From JAWLBM01 sp041687675 (lineage in GTDB: Bacteria; Pseudomonadota; Alphaproteobacteria; Rhizobiales; Pleomorphomonadaceae), in contig JAWLBM010000007.1 in the NCBI GenBank assembly GCA_041687675.1, positions 68,039-132,038 of the forward strand: a DNA stretch of 64,000 bases, given 5' to 3'. The notes beneath the pieces were generated by a model. The model searched no databases. It was not told the origin of the DNA and saw only the letters and a list, made by a program, of their open reading frames with translations. A program made the translations under genes and the position numbers. Below are positions 42,981-53,963 of this stretch, one piece after another (the first letter of the stretch is position 1; each line of letters begins with the position of its first letter).

Positions 42981-44501
42981 ATGCCCGGTCCGTCGATCCT
43001 GCCCGGCCCCGAGGCGGTCGCCGCGCTGGTGCCCGACGGCGCCACCATCGCGATCTCCGGCTCCGGCGGCGGCCTGCTCGAGCCGGACGCGGTGCTCGCG
43101 GCGCTGGAGCGATCCTTCCTCGAGACCGGCCACCCGCGCGACCTCACCGTCGTCCACGCGCTCGGCATCGGCGACGGCAGGGCCACCGGGCTCAACCGCC
43201 TGGCGCACGAGGGCATGGTGCGCCGTGTGATCGGCGGCCACTGGAGCTGGTCGCCCGGCATGCAGCGGCTTGCGCGGGAGAACCTGATCGAGGCCTACAG
43301 CCTGCCGGCGGGGGTGATCTCCACCCTCCTGCGCGAGAGCGGCGCCGGCCGCCCCGGCGTGATCACCCGGATCGGCCTCGGCACCTTCGTCGACCCGCTC
43401 CTCGACGGCGGCCGCTGCAACGCGCGCGCCCGCGACGACCTGGTCGAGCGGATCCGCATCGGCGGAGAGACCTTCCTGCGCTACCTGCCGATCAGGGTCG
43501 ACGTCGGCATCGTCCGGGGCAGCTTCGTCGATGCCGCCGGCAACGTCTCGCTCGCCCGCGAACCGGCGGACCTCGACGTCTACGCCGTGGCGCTTGCCGC
43601 CCACAACGGCGGCGGCCGGGTGATCGCCCAGGTACGCGAACACCGCCACGCGCCGACGCTGCCGATCCGTCTCGCCCGGATCCCAGGCGTGCTGGTCGAT
43701 GCCGTGCTGGTCGCGCCCGGGCAGCGGCAGAGCGCCGTCACCGACGACGACCCGAGCCTCTCCGGCGAGGCGCGCGAGGCGCTCCAGGAGGCCCCGCCCC
43801 TGCCGACGGGCCTCAGGCGGCTGATCGCCGAGCGGGCGATGGCGGAACTCGGGCGGGCGCGCTCCGTCAACTTCGGCTTCGGCATCCCGGGCGGCATCCC
43901 CGCCCTCCTCGCCGAGCGGGGCGACCGCGACCACTGGGGAAGCGTCGAGCAGGGCCTGCACAACGGCGACATGCTGGACGGCGCCATGTTCGGCACCGCG
44001 CGCAACGCCGACGCCATCGTCTCCTCGGTCGACCAGTTCGACTTCTACGCCGGCGGCGGCATCGACGTCGCCTTCCTCGGCATGGGGGAGATGGACGCGG
44101 AGGGCAACGTGAACGTCTCGCGGCTCGGCGAGGACATCGTCGGGCCCGGCGGCTTCATCGACATCACCCAGTCCACCCCGAAGGTGGTGTTCTGCGGCGC
44201 CTTCGAGGCGCGCGGGCTGGAGGTCGAGGCCGGTCCGGGCGGCAAGCTCACGATCCTCGCGCCGGGGCGCCAGCCGAAGCTGGTGGAACGGGTGCGCCAC
44301 GTCACCTTCTCCGGCGCCCAGGCGCGGGCGAACGGACAGGAGGTGCTCTACGTCACCGAGCGGGCCGTGTTCCGGCTCGGCGACAGCGCGGTGGAACTCG
44401 TCGAGCTGCGCCCGGGGGTGGACCTCGAGCGCGACGTCCTCGGGCGGATGGGATTCGTCCCGCAGGTGCGCCTCCCTCAGCCGATGCCGGCGGGAGCGTG
44501 A
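42981..44501 (+). CDS. Acyl CoA:acetate/3-ketoacid CoA transferase
   Basis: 506 residues, fused alpha and beta halves. N-terminal part has ATIAISGSGGGLLEPDAVLA and IGLGTFVDPLLDGGRCNARA. The C-terminal half has the catalytic Glu in HWGSVEQGLHNGD (near residue 320) and the glycine motif NFGFGIPGGIPALLA. It moves CoA from a donor acyl-CoA to a carboxylic acid, activating an acid for the acyl-CoA dehydrogenase. ATG at 42981 follows GAGGGAGG. Confidence 0.92.
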   Translation: MPGPSILPGPEAVAALVPDGATIAISGSGGGLLEPDAVLAALERSFLETGHPRDLTVVHALGIGDGRATGLNRLAHEGMVRRVIGGHWSWSPGMQRLARENLIEAYSLPAGVISTLLRESGAGRPGVITRIGLGTFVDPLLDGGRCNARARDDLVERIRIGGETFLRYLPIRVDVGIVRGSFVDAAGNVSLAREPADLDVYAVALAAHNGGGRVIAQVREHRHAPTLPIRLARIPGVLVDAVLVAPGQRQSAVTDDDPSLSGEAREALQEAPPLPTGLRRLIAERAMAELGRARSVNFGFGIPGGIPALLAERGDRDHWGSVEQGLHNGDMLDGAMFGTARNADAIVSSVDQFDFYAGGGIDVAFLGMGEMDAEGNVNVSRLGEDIVGPGGFIDITQSTPKVVFCGAFEARGLEVEAGPGGKLTILAPGRQPKLVERVRHVTFSGAQARANGQEVLYVTERAVFRLGDSAVELVELRPGVDLERDVLGRMGFVPQVRLPQPMPAGA

Positions 44502-44525
44502 GCGATGCGGCGGCTTGCGCCCACC

Positions 44526-45173
44526 TCAGGCCTTCAGCAGCCGCAGCACCGTCTCGATGTTGAAGGCGAGCCGCGCCTCCAGCATCTCCTTCGTCATAAG
44601 GTCGCGCTCGTAGATGATCGAGCCCGTGAAGCGGTTGGTGAGATAGTAGTAGCCGATGGCGGCGATGGTGATGTTGAGCTGGACCGGATCGACGCCCGGG
44701 CGGAAGACGCCCGCCGCGACGCCCCGGTCGAGGATGTCCTGGACCAGCCCGATCAGCGGCCGGTGCATCTCCCGGATCGCCTCCGACCTGGCGAGGTGCT
44801 GGCCGCGGTGGAGGTTGGCGCTGTTGACCAGGGTGAGGAACTCGGGGTTGGCGAGGTAGTAGCGCCAGGTGAACTCGACCAGGTGGGTGATCGCCGCCGC
44901 CGGGTCCAGCTTGTCGAGGTCGAGCTTGCGCTCGGCGTTGCGGATGTCGGCGTAGGCCTCCTCCAGCACCGCGCTGAACAGGTCCTCCTTGCTGCCGAAG
45001 TAGTGGTAGATCATCCCCTTGTTGGCCTTGGCCTTGGCGGCGATGTCGTCGACCCGTGCGCCGGCGAGCCCGCGCTTGGCGAACTCCGCCTTGGCCGCCT
45101 TGAGGATCCGCCTCCTGGTGGCCTCGGGGTCCCGGGACCGGACCTCGCGCACGTCTTTGGTCACCGCCACCAT
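44526..45173 (-). CDS. TetR family transcriptional regulator, likely controller of the 41-53 kb module
   Basis: 215 residues. N-terminal HTH: ATRRRILKAAKAEFAKRGLA, ARVDDIAAKAKANKGMIYHY, FGSKEDLFSAVLEE. The ligand domain is all-helical (TWRYYLANPEFLTLVNSANL). ATG at 45173 has AGGTGG upstream; a GTG two codons earlier is the alternative. An 18-bp operator copy lies in the divergent region to the GMC oxidoreductase gene, and three more copies precede neighbouring transcription units, so autoregulation and local repression relieved by an acyl-CoA or substrate is a reasonable inference. Confidence 0.93.
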   Translation of the reverse strand: MVAVTKDVREVRSRDPEATRRRILKAAKAEFAKRGLAGARVDDIAAKAKANKGMIYHYFGSKEDLFSAVLEEAYADIRNAERKLDLDKLDPAAAITHLVEFTWRYYLANPEFLTLVNSANLHRGQHLARSEAIREMHRPLIGLVQDILDRGVAAGVFRPGVDPVQLNITIAAIGYYYLTNRFTGSIIYERDLMTKEMLEARLAFNIETVLRLLKA

Positions 45174-45311
45174 CGCCACCTCGTCCGCTGTTCCCTGGCC
45201 TCCGATCGAGGCCGCCGGCGGCCCGCGGCCGGCCGGCGATCCGCATTGTTGAGAAGGTATTCGCGCCTCGCGTCAAGGTCTCACGGCCACGGGCGGCACG
45301 CAATGTTGAAA

Positions 45312-45329
45312 TAACGAACCAGTTAGTTA
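45312..45329. promoter_or_regulatory. TetR regulon operator, copy 2
   Basis: TAACGAACCAGTTAGTTA: an almost perfect 18-bp palindrome (one position off the consensus). It sits between the divergent TetR (45173) and GMC oxidoreductase (45423) genes, the classical place for an autoregulated TetR operator. Confidence 0.72.
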
Positions 45330-45422
45330 TAAGCTGGCCGCGGACGCTCCGGGGGAAGCTGTCGCGCCCGGGCAAGGTGGAGCGGCCGGAGCGCCCTCGA
45401 GCGGTCCGGCGGGGAGGACGGG

Positions 45423-47051
45423 ATGGTCGACTATATCGTCGTCGGCGGCGGCTCGGCGGGCTGCGTGATCGCGACGCGCCTGACGGAGGACAGGGACGTG
45501 TCCGTCCTGCTGCTCGAGGCCGGGCCGCGCGACACCAACCCCTACATCCACATGCCGGTCGGCTTCTTCAAGATGACCAGCGGGCCGCTGCTGTGGGGCT
45601 ACCGCACCGCGCCGCAGAAGCACTGCTTCGACCGCGAGATGCTGTTTGCCCAGGCCAAGGTGCTGGGCGGCGGCGGCTCGATCAACGCCGAGGTGTTCAC
45701 CCGCGGCGCGCCGCAGGACTACGACCGCTGGGCGAACGAGGAGGGCTGCGCCGGCTGGAGCTTTTCCGAGGTGCAGCCCTACTTCATCCGCTCCGAGGGC
45801 AACGACATCTTCGCCGGCCCGTGGCACGGGCGCGAGGGGCCGCTCGGCGTCTCGCAGATCCCCGATCCCCACCCGATGACCAAGCGCTTCGTCCAGGCCG
45901 CGCAGGAGGCCGGGCTGCCCTACAACCCGGACTTCAACGGCCCGAAGCCGGACGGCTGCGGCATCTACCAGACCACCACGCGCGGCTACCGCCGCTGCTC
46001 GGCGGCGGTCGGCTACCTGAAGCCCGTGCTGTCGCGGCCGAACCTCACGGTCTGGACCGGCGTCACCACCACCCGGATCGTCGTCGAGAACCACCGGGCC
46101 GTCGGGGTCGAGGTCGTCCGCGAGGGCCGGCGCGAGGTGCTGCGGGCGGAGCGGGGCGTGGTGCTCTCCGCCGGCGCGATCGGCTCGCCGAAGCTGCTGA
46201 TGCTCTCCGGCATCGGCCCGGCCGACCACCTGACGGCGCACGGGGTCGAGGTGCTGGTCGACCAGCCCGCGGTCGGCGCCAACCTGCAGGACCACTTCGA
46301 CGTCGACATCGTCAACGAGCTCAAGGGCCCGTGGAGCTTCGACAAGTACCAGAAGCCGCACTGGATGGTCTGGGCCGGGATCCAGTACGCCTTGTTCAAG
46401 TCCGGCCCGGTCGCCTCCAACATCGTCGAGGGCGGCGCCTTCTGGTACGCCGACAGGTCGGCGCCGCACCCGGACACCCAGTTCCACTTCCTCGCCGGCG
46501 CCGGCGTCGAGGCGGGGATCCCGCCGGTCGCCTCCGGCTCGGGGGTCACCCTCAACAGCTACCTGCTCCGGCCGAGGAGCCGCGGCACCGTGCGGCTCGG
46601 CGGCGGCGACCCGGCGGACAAGCCGGTGATCGACCCGAACTACCTCGCCGAGCCCTACGACCTCGAAATGTCCGTGGAGGGGGTGCGGATCATGCGCGAG
46701 ATCATGTCCCGCCCGGCCTTCCGCGACGTGCTGGCCGGCGAGCACTTCCCCGGCCCGGGCTGCAGCTCGAAGGCCGACCTCGAGACCTACGTCCGCAGGC
46801 ACGGCCGGACGGCCTACCACCCGGTCGGCACCTGCCGGATGGGAAGCGACGCGGACGCGGTGGTCGACACCCGGCTCCGCCACCCTGCGATCGCCGGGCT
46901 GATGGTCGCCGACGCCTCGGTGATGCCGAGCCTGATGAGCTCCAACACCAACGCGGCGGCCATCATGATCGGCGAGCGCGCGGCGGACTTCCTGAAGGCC
47001 GGGGCGCTGGCCAGGAGCGGCGGCGCCGAGGCCAGCCTCGCCCTCGCCTGA
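45423..47051 (+). CDS. GMC family oxidoreductase (choline dehydrogenase-like flavoprotein)
   Basis: 542 residues. FAD-binding start DYIVVGGGSAGCVIATRLTE, GMC signature 1 near LFAQAKVLGGGGSINAEVFT (residue 80), and signature 2 near VLSAGAIGSPKLLMLSGIGP (residue 255). Catalytic His in TAYHPVGTCRMGS and Asn in MSSNTNAAAI at the C-terminus. Oxidises a primary or secondary alcohol to the carbonyl. The first gene of the plus-strand unit under the TetR operator; the substrate probably enters through the ABC importer encoded next. Confidence 0.94.
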   Translation: MVDYIVVGGGSAGCVIATRLTEDRDVSVLLLEAGPRDTNPYIHMPVGFFKMTSGPLLWGYRTAPQKHCFDREMLFAQAKVLGGGGSINAEVFTRGAPQDYDRWANEEGCAGWSFSEVQPYFIRSEGNDIFAGPWHGREGPLGVSQIPDPHPMTKRFVQAAQEAGLPYNPDFNGPKPDGCGIYQTTTRGYRRCSAAVGYLKPVLSRPNLTVWTGVTTTRIVVENHRAVGVEVVREGRREVLRAERGVVLSAGAIGSPKLLMLSGIGPADHLTAHGVEVLVDQPAVGANLQDHFDVDIVNELKGPWSFDKYQKPHWMVWAGIQYALFKSGPVASNIVEGGAFWYADRSAPHPDTQFHFLAGAGVEAGIPPVASGSGVTLNSYLLRPRSRGTVRLGGGDPADKPVIDPNYLAEPYDLEMSVEGVRIMREIMSRPAFRDVLAGEHFPGPGCSSKADLETYVRRHGRTAYHPVGTCRMGSDADAVVDTRLRHPAIAGLMVADASVMPSLMSSNTNAAAIMIGERAADFLKAGALARSGGAEASLALA

Positions 47052-47111
47052 CCGGGGCGGGCGAGAAAAGACGGCGATTCGCTTGTCAACCGCCGACGCC
47101 GAGTTTATAAA

Positions 47112-47129
47112 TAACTGGTTGGTTAGTTA
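47112..47129. promoter_or_regulatory. TetR regulon operator, copy 3
   Basis: TAACTGGTTGGTTAGTTA, same 18-bp length, with the outer TAACT and TTAGTTA arms conserved and the left inner bases changed. About 35 bp before the Tat-exported binding-protein gene. Confidence 0.62.
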
Positions 47130-47162
47130 GCCGCGGGGGAGCGGCAACGGGAGGAAAGAGCA

Positions 47163-48254
47163 ATGAAGATCAGGTTCGGACAAGGACTGGCTTCGACCGC
47201 GGCCACCCGCCGCACGATTCTGAAGGGCATCGCCGGGGCCGCCGGCCTCGCCGTCGCGCCGACGCTGTGGAGCCGCAAGGCCCTCGCCCAGGCGGGCGAC
47301 TGGACATTGGTCCTCTCCATGCGATCGGTCGCCAACCCCTACCACGCCACCTTCGCCAAGGGCGGCGAGAACTTCGCCAAGTCCATCGGCGCCCCCTTCG
47401 AGGTGCTGGTCACCGAGGGCAACAGCGAGAAGGGCATCGCCGACATCAAGGCGCTGCTCGCCAGGACCGGCGGCAAGATGGTGCTCAACGTCGACCCGAA
47501 CGACAGCCCGGACGCCCGGATCATCGTCGAGGAGGTCAAGAAGGCGGGGGCCTATGTCGTCACCCAGTGGAACAAGCCGGACGACCTGCATCCCTGGGAC
47601 CACAACCCGAACTACGTCGCCCACATGTCCTTCGACGGCGTGCCGAGCGGCAAGGCGGTCACCCAGGTCCTGATCGACGCGATGGGCGGATCGGGCGGCA
47701 TCGTCGCCCTCGGCGGCATCCTCTCCAACGTGCCGGCGATCGAGCGCAAGCTCGGCCTCGACCAGGCGATCGCCGACAACCCCGGCGTCACCCTGCTCGA
47801 CTACCAGGCGGCCGACTGGAACGAGACCAAGGCCTTCGAGATCACCCAGGCCTGGGTCACCCGCTACGGCGGCGACATCAAGGGCGTCTGGGCGGCGAAC
47901 GACGGCATGGCCATCGGCGCCCTCGAGGCGCTGCGCCAGGAGGGCCTCGCCGGCACCGTGCCGGTGACCGGCATCGACGGCATCGAGGCCGCCTACACCG
48001 CCATCCGCGACGGCGAGATGGCCGGCACCGTGGCCTGGGATCCGCTGTGGACCGGCGGCGTCGGCCTCGCCCTCGGCTACGCGGCCGCCTCCGGCGAGAT
48101 CGACATCGCGGCGGAACCGAACGAGCACCGCGAGTTCTACGGGACCGGCATCATCGTCACCAAGGACAACGTCGACAGCGTCGGCGGCGGGGGCGAGATC
48201 GACTTCAAGGACTACTGGGGCAATTCCACCGGGCAGATCCAGTACCGGAGCTGA
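47163..48254 (+). CDS. Sugar-type ABC transporter substrate-binding protein, Tat signal
   Basis: 363 residues. Twin-arginine leader (ATRRTILKGIAGAAGLAVAP, cleavage near ALAQAG). Periplasmic-binding-protein type I fold: LVLSMRSVANPYHATFAKGG, IKALLARTGGKMVLNVDPND, VWAANDGMAIGALEALRQEG and VTGIDGIEAAYTAIRDGEMA, the RbsB/XylF layout. Tat export suggests folding before export. It leads a CUT2-type importer with two permeases and an ATPase, and sits downstream of TetR operator copy 3. Confidence 0.92.
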   Translation: MKIRFGQGLASTAATRRTILKGIAGAAGLAVAPTLWSRKALAQAGDWTLVLSMRSVANPYHATFAKGGENFAKSIGAPFEVLVTEGNSEKGIADIKALLARTGGKMVLNVDPNDSPDARIIVEEVKKAGAYVVTQWNKPDDLHPWDHNPNYVAHMSFDGVPSGKAVTQVLIDAMGGSGGIVALGGILSNVPAIERKLGLDQAIADNPGVTLLDYQAADWNETKAFEITQAWVTRYGGDIKGVWAANDGMAIGALEALRQEGLAGTVPVTGIDGIEAAYTAIRDGEMAGTVAWDPLWTGGVGLALGYAAASGEIDIAAEPNEHREFYGTGIIVTKDNVDSVGGGGEIDFKDYWGNSTGQIQYRS

Positions 48255-48271
48255 AGTCCTACCGCGACTGC

Positions 48272-48292
48272 GGCGGCGGACCATCCGCCGCC
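48272..48292 (+). terminator. 9-bp GC stem hairpin after the binding-protein gene, with CCCTTTG tail
   Basis: GGCGGCGGA pairs with TCCGCCGCC over a 3-base loop, followed by GCCCTTTGCTTG. Lies 17 bp after the binding-protein stop and before the permease gene. Likely partial terminator or mRNA stabiliser. Confidence 0.6.
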
Positions 48293-48356
48293 GCCCTTTG
48301 CTTGGGCCGCCGGGCCGTGCTCTCGCGACCGGCGGCGCGGAACGGGACCTGGCGCC

Positions 48357-49367
48357 ATGTCGAAGAGCGAAACCCTCGTCGCCGGCGACGCCGGCTCCCG
48401 GCCGGCTCTTACGGCGAACCGGCGGCAGATGCTGCGGCGGACGGCGCCGATCCTCGTCCTCGTCGCGCTCTGCCTGCTCATCTCCTCGCTGAACCCGAAC
48501 TTCCTCGACGTGAACAACTTCGTCCGCCTGCTCAACGCGGCGGCGATCCCGGTCGTCCTCGTGATGGGGGCGACCTTCATCATCCTGATGGGCAGCATCG
48601 ACCTGTCGCTCGAGGGCGTCGTGGCGATCACCGCGGTGCTGGCGAGCACGCTGGTTCTCAACGACCACACCGGCATCGCCATCGGCCTCTTCGCCGTCCC
48701 GGTCGCGATCGCGCTCGGCGCGGGCATCGGCGCGCTGAACGGGCTACTGCACGTCAGGCTGCGCATCCCCTCCTTCATGACAACCCTCGGCGTCGGCTTC
48801 GCCTGCGTCGGCGTCGCCACCGCCTGGCTCGGCGGCGACACCGTCCGCATCCAGGACAAGGCTTTCCGCGGCCTCGCCCTCGACCGGTTCCTCGGTGTCC
48901 CCGCCGGCGTCTGGATCGCCGGGGCGGCGGTGCTGGTGGCGCTGGCGATCCAGGAGCGCACCCGGGTCGGCCGCTGGATCTACGCCCTCGGCGGCGACGA
49001 GGAGGTCGCCCGCCACGTCGGGGTGCCGATCGCCCGCACCCGGATCATCGCCTTCACCATCGCCGGCGCCTTCTCCGGCCTCGCCGGGGTGATGTCCGCG
49101 GCCCAGCTCGGCCAGGGCCACGCCCTCCTCAGCCAGGGGCGGCTGTTCACCACCATCACCGCCGTGGTGGTCGGCGGCACCTCGCTCGGCGGCGGCGTCG
49201 GCTCGGTGCTGAATTCGGTGGTCGGGGTGCTGATCGTGGTGGTGCTCGCCAACGGCATGGTGCTGATGGGGGTGCCCATCTACGTCCAGCAGGGCGTCCA
49301 GGGGCTGCTGATCATCGCGGCCGTCGCCCTCGCGCTCGACCGCTCGCGCCTTCAGATGGTGAAATAG
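48357..49367 (+). CDS. ABC transporter permease (CUT2-like)
   Basis: 336 residues, about ten hydrophobic segments. Features: FLDVNNFVRLLNAAAIPVVL, GATFIILMGSIDLSLEGVVA, GLLHVRLRIPSFMTTLGVGF and AVVVGGTSLGGGVGSVLNSV. It forms the channel with the second permease at 50898-51848, both encoded around the ATPase. Confidence 0.93.
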   Translation: MSKSETLVAGDAGSRPALTANRRQMLRRTAPILVLVALCLLISSLNPNFLDVNNFVRLLNAAAIPVVLVMGATFIILMGSIDLSLEGVVAITAVLASTLVLNDHTGIAIGLFAVPVAIALGAGIGALNGLLHVRLRIPSFMTTLGVGFACVGVATAWLGGDTVRIQDKAFRGLALDRFLGVPAGVWIAGAAVLVALAIQERTRVGRWIYALGGDEEVARHVGVPIARTRIIAFTIAGAFSGLAGVMSAAQLGQGHALLSQGRLFTTITAVVVGGTSLGGGVGSVLNSVVGVLIVVVLANGMVLMGVPIYVQQGVQGLLIIAAVALALDRSRLQMVK

Positions 49368-49377
49368 GAGCCGGTCG

Positions 49378-50886
<1,509 letters not shown>

Positions 50887-50897
50887 GGAGGAGCGCC

Positions 50898-51848
50898 GTG
50901 CCGACCGAACTCCTGAAGCGCCTGGAGGCGCACGTCCCGGTGCTCACCCTCGCGGCGCTGGTGATCCTCGTCGGCGCCATCGACCGCACCTTCTTCGCCC
51001 CGTCGACGCTGCTGGTGCTGATGTCGGACACCATGACGCTGTTCCTGATGGCGTCCGGGGCCACCCTGGTCATCCTGATGGGTGGCATCGACCTGTCCAT
51101 CCAGTCGGTCGCGTCGCTGACGAGCGTCATCGTCGCGGCATTGGTCCCCGAATGGGGCTGGTTCGCGATCGTGGCGGCGGTGGCCGGCGGCTGCCTTGCG
51201 GGCTGGATCGGCGGGCTCGCCCACACCCGCCTCAAGATCCCCTCGTTCATCGCGACGCTGGCGGTCAGCGGCCTCGTCGTCTCCACCGCGTTCGTCCTGT
51301 CCGACGCGCGCTCGATCGACATCGCCGCGGAGAACCGCGCCGCCTACTTCGAGTGGATGGTCGGCGAGACCTACGGCATCCCGAACGAGGTGCTGGTCGG
51401 CATCGTCGTGCTCCTCGCCCTCACCTTCGTCGAGCGGCGCACCCCCTTCGGACGGCTGGTGCGGGCGATCGGCTCCGGCGAACGGGCGGTGATCGCCTCC
51501 GGCATCAACGCCGACCGGGTGAAGCTGTTCGCCTTCACTCTCTCCGGCGCCCTCGCCGGGTTCGCGGGCGTGGTGATGGCCGGCCGCATCGCCTCAGGCT
51601 CGCCCACGCTCGCCAACGAGTTCCTGCTGCCGGCGATCGCCGCAATCATCGTCGGCGGCACCGCGCTCACCGGCGGGGTCGGCAGCGTCTGGCGCACCTT
51701 CATCGGCGCGCTGATCATCGCGGTGGTGCGGATCGGCATGACCTTCGTCGGCGTCAGCGTCTTCGCCCAGCAGATCGTGTTCGGCGTGGTGCTGGTGGCC
51801 GCCGTGGCGGCGACGATGGACCGCTCCAAGGTGGCCGTCATCAAGTAG
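50898..51848 (+). CDS. ABC transporter permease (CUT2-like), GTG start
   Basis: 316 residues. Starts at GTG 50898 (reads MPTELLKRLE) after GAGGAGGAG, 11 bp downstream of the ATPase stop; longer open frames upstream are shadows. CUT2 features: GATLVILMGGIDLSIQSVAS, AHTRLKIPSFIATLAVSGLV, AIIVGGTALTGGVGSVWRTF. Unlike the sugar importer at 26-30 kb, this one has two different permeases. Confidence 0.92.
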   Translation: MPTELLKRLEAHVPVLTLAALVILVGAIDRTFFAPSTLLVLMSDTMTLFLMASGATLVILMGGIDLSIQSVASLTSVIVAALVPEWGWFAIVAAVAGGCLAGWIGGLAHTRLKIPSFIATLAVSGLVVSTAFVLSDARSIDIAAENRAAYFEWMVGETYGIPNEVLVGIVVLLALTFVERRTPFGRLVRAIGSGERAVIASGINADRVKLFAFTLSGALAGFAGVVMAGRIASGSPTLANEFLLPAIAAIIVGGTALTGGVGSVWRTFIGALIIAVVRIGMTFVGVSVFAQQIVFGVVLVAAVAATMDRSKVAVIK

Positions 51849-51984
51849 CCGAACGACCGTCGGAGAGCCGGGCGCCGCAGGCCGCGACGCCGGGCCGTCC
51901 CGTCTCAGGGCGCTTTCCGATCAGGTGGACTCGCCTGGTCGACGGGAAATCGCCCCAAGGCCTTGAGCATTCAACGGAATATGC

Positions 51985-53001
51985 TCAGGGCGTCGGCGCG
52001 TCCTCGCGGATGAGGCCTTCGGCCTTCAGCGCCTGCCAGAAGGCGGCCGGGATCGGGTGGGCGATCAGCTCGAGGTTCTGGCGAAGCTGCCCGACCGTGC
52101 GCGTCCCCGGGACGATGGACGGCACCGCCGGGTGGGCGAGCACGAACTGCAGCGCGGCGGCCGGCAGCGGCACGTCGTGCGCGCGGCAGACCTCCTCCAT
52201 CGCGGCGACGCGCGTCATCGCCCATTCGGGCGCCGGCGCGTAGTTGTACTTCGCCCCCGGCCGGGCGCCGGTGGCGAGGATGCCGCTGTTGTAGCCGCCG
52301 CCGATCACCACGGCGACGTTGCGCGCCTCGCAGAGAGGCAGGAACTCGTCGAGCGCATCCTGCTCCAGCAGCGTGTAGCGGCCGGCGAGCAGGAAGCTGT
52401 CGAAGTCGTGCTCGAGCAGCGCCTGGTGGCAGGGCTGCCACTCGTTCACCCCGAGGCCGATGGAGGAGACGAGCCCCTCCTCCCGCAGCTTGAGCAGCGC
52501 CTTGGCGGCCCCGTCCATCGCCTGGCGGAAGTAGATCTTCTGCTGCTCCGGCGGATGGATGAAGCCGTCGACGTCGTGGATCCAGGCGATGTCGATACGC
52601 TCGAGGCCCAGCCGCTGCAGCGAGTCCTCGAAGGAGCGCATCACGCCGTCGTAGGAGTAGTCGTAGACCACCTGGTTCGGCAGCGCGTCCACCCAGGGCG
52701 CGAAGTCGATCGAGGCGCGCGGGGCCGCCTTCAGCAGCCGGCCGACCTTGGTGGAGAGGACGAAGGCGTCGCGCGGGCGCCAGCGCAGGCCCTCGCCGAT
52801 CCGCGCCTCTGACAGCCCGTGCCCGTACATCGGCGCGGTGTCGAAGTAGTTGAGGCCGGCGTCCCAGGCGGCGTCGATCATCGCCCGGGCGTCCTCCTCG
52901 GTGATCGGCTTCAGGAAGTTGCCGATCGGCGCCGCGCCGAAGCCCATGGCGGTGACCTCCAGGGCCGTGCGGCCGAACCTGTTCCTCCGGGTCGGGTCCA
53001 T
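51985..53001 (-). CDS. Aldo/keto reductase, D-threo-aldose/L-fucose dehydrogenase-like
   Basis: 338 residues. Opening GRTALEVTAMGFGAAPIGNF and the catalytic residues Asp/Tyr in LNYFDTAPMYGHGLSEARIG, Lys in FVLSTKVGRLL and His in DIAWIHDVDGF. The family includes D-threo-aldose 1-dehydrogenase and pyridoxal 4-dehydrogenase. ATG at 53001 follows GGAGG. It is convergent with the importer and has its own TetR operator copy 4 upstream, so it belongs to the same regulon. Confidence 0.91.
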   Translation of the reverse strand: MDPTRRNRFGRTALEVTAMGFGAAPIGNFLKPITEEDARAMIDAAWDAGLNYFDTAPMYGHGLSEARIGEGLRWRPRDAFVLSTKVGRLLKAAPRASIDFAPWVDALPNQVVYDYSYDGVMRSFEDSLQRLGLERIDIAWIHDVDGFIHPPEQQKIYFRQAMDGAAKALLKLREEGLVSSIGLGVNEWQPCHQALLEHDFDSFLLAGRYTLLEQDALDEFLPLCEARNVAVVIGGGYNSGILATGARPGAKYNYAPAPEWAMTRVAAMEEVCRAHDVPLPAAALQFVLAHPAVPSIVPGTRTVGQLRQNLELIAHPIPAAFWQALKAEGLIREDAPTP

Positions 53002-53034
53002 CGAGTGCCTCCGTTGTCTCACAGGCCCCGAATG

Positions 53035-53052
53035 TAACTAACCAGATAGTTT
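53035..53052. promoter_or_regulatory. TetR regulon operator, copy 4
   Basis: TAACTAACCAGATAGTTT, matching the 18-bp consensus at all but two scored positions. It lies about 35 bp upstream of the aldo/keto reductase start on the minus strand. Confidence 0.68.
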
Positions 53053-53171
53053 ACCGCAATCGTCCGGAGCGACCCTTCCAAGGCCCGGCGCAGCCGTCCC
53101 CCGCGCCCTTGCCGTGTCCCACGATCATCGACGGGGACCCGGAGGGCGGCGGAAACATCCGGCCGGGCGCT

Positions 53172-53858
53172 TCAGACCACCCGGACCGCCAGCGCGCCGA
53201 TGCCTTCGATCGAGGCGTCCATGCGGTCGCCCCGCACCACCGGGCCGACGCCCGAGGGGGTGCCGGAGAGGATCACGTCGCCGGCGGCAAGGTCGAAGTA
53301 GGCCGAGAGATAGGAGATCATCTCCGGCACCTTCCAGATCATCTGGGCGAGGTCTCCCTGCTGGCGGACCTCGCCGTTCACCCTGAGCTCGATCCGGCCA
53401 CGGTCCGGGTGGCCGATCCCGGCCGCCGGGTAGAGCGCGCCGATCGGGCCGGAGCGCTCGAAGGCCTTGCCGATCTCCCAGGGGCGGCCGCCTTTCTTGG
53501 CCTCGCCCTGGAGGTCGCGGCGGGTCATGTCGATGGCCACCGCATAGCCGTAGACGTGGTCGAGCGCCCGCTCGACCGGAATGTCGGCGCCGCCGGATTT
53601 CAGCGCCACCGCCATCTCCACCTCGTGGTGGACGTCGCTCGACCGCGGCGGATAGGGAAACTCGCCGGAGGGGTCGAGGTTGTCCGGGTTCTTCTGGAAG
53701 AAGAAGGGCGGCTCGCGGTCGGGGTCGCCGCCCATCTCGATGGCGTGGGCGGCATAGTTGCGGCCGATGCAGTAGACCCGGCGCACCGGGAAGCGGGCGT
53801 CGGTGCCCGACACGGGCAGCGCGACCACGGGCGGCGCATCGATCACGAAACGGGACAT
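53172..53858 (-). CDS. Fumarylacetoacetate hydrolase (FAH) family protein
   Basis: 228 residues, the small FAH type. VYCIGRNYAAHAIEMGGDPD, metal ligands in SSDVHHEVEMAVALKSGG (Glu-x-Glu) and Asp in AVAIDMTRRDLQ, and the closing GDVILSGTPSGVGPVVRGD. Relatives hydrolyse fumarylpyruvate, acylpyruvates or decarboxylate oxaloacetate. ATG at 53858 with GGAGG. It stands alone on the minus strand, 170 bp from TetR operator copy 4, and no aromatic pathway genes are next to it. Confidence 0.9.
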   Translation of the reverse strand: MSRFVIDAPPVVALPVSGTDARFPVRRVYCIGRNYAAHAIEMGGDPDREPPFFFQKNPDNLDPSGEFPYPPRSSDVHHEVEMAVALKSGGADIPVERALDHVYGYAVAIDMTRRDLQGEAKKGGRPWEIGKAFERSGPIGALYPAAGIGHPDRGRIELRVNGEVRQQGDLAQMIWKVPEMISYLSAYFDLAAGDVILSGTPSGVGPVVRGDRMDASIEGIGALAVRVV

Positions 53859-53963
53859 TCGAACCTCCGGCAAGGACCTGGTCGCCCGTCCCATACACGA
53901 TCGCCGGCCAATCGCCGAGCGCTCCGGCGCCGCCCCGTGCCGGACCGCCGCCCGGCGGGCCGG

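Noticed and set aside
51849..51984. Possible terminator between the importer and the convergent aldo/keto reductase
   Set aside because: GC-rich complementary patches exist but no clear stem with a T-run in either direction.
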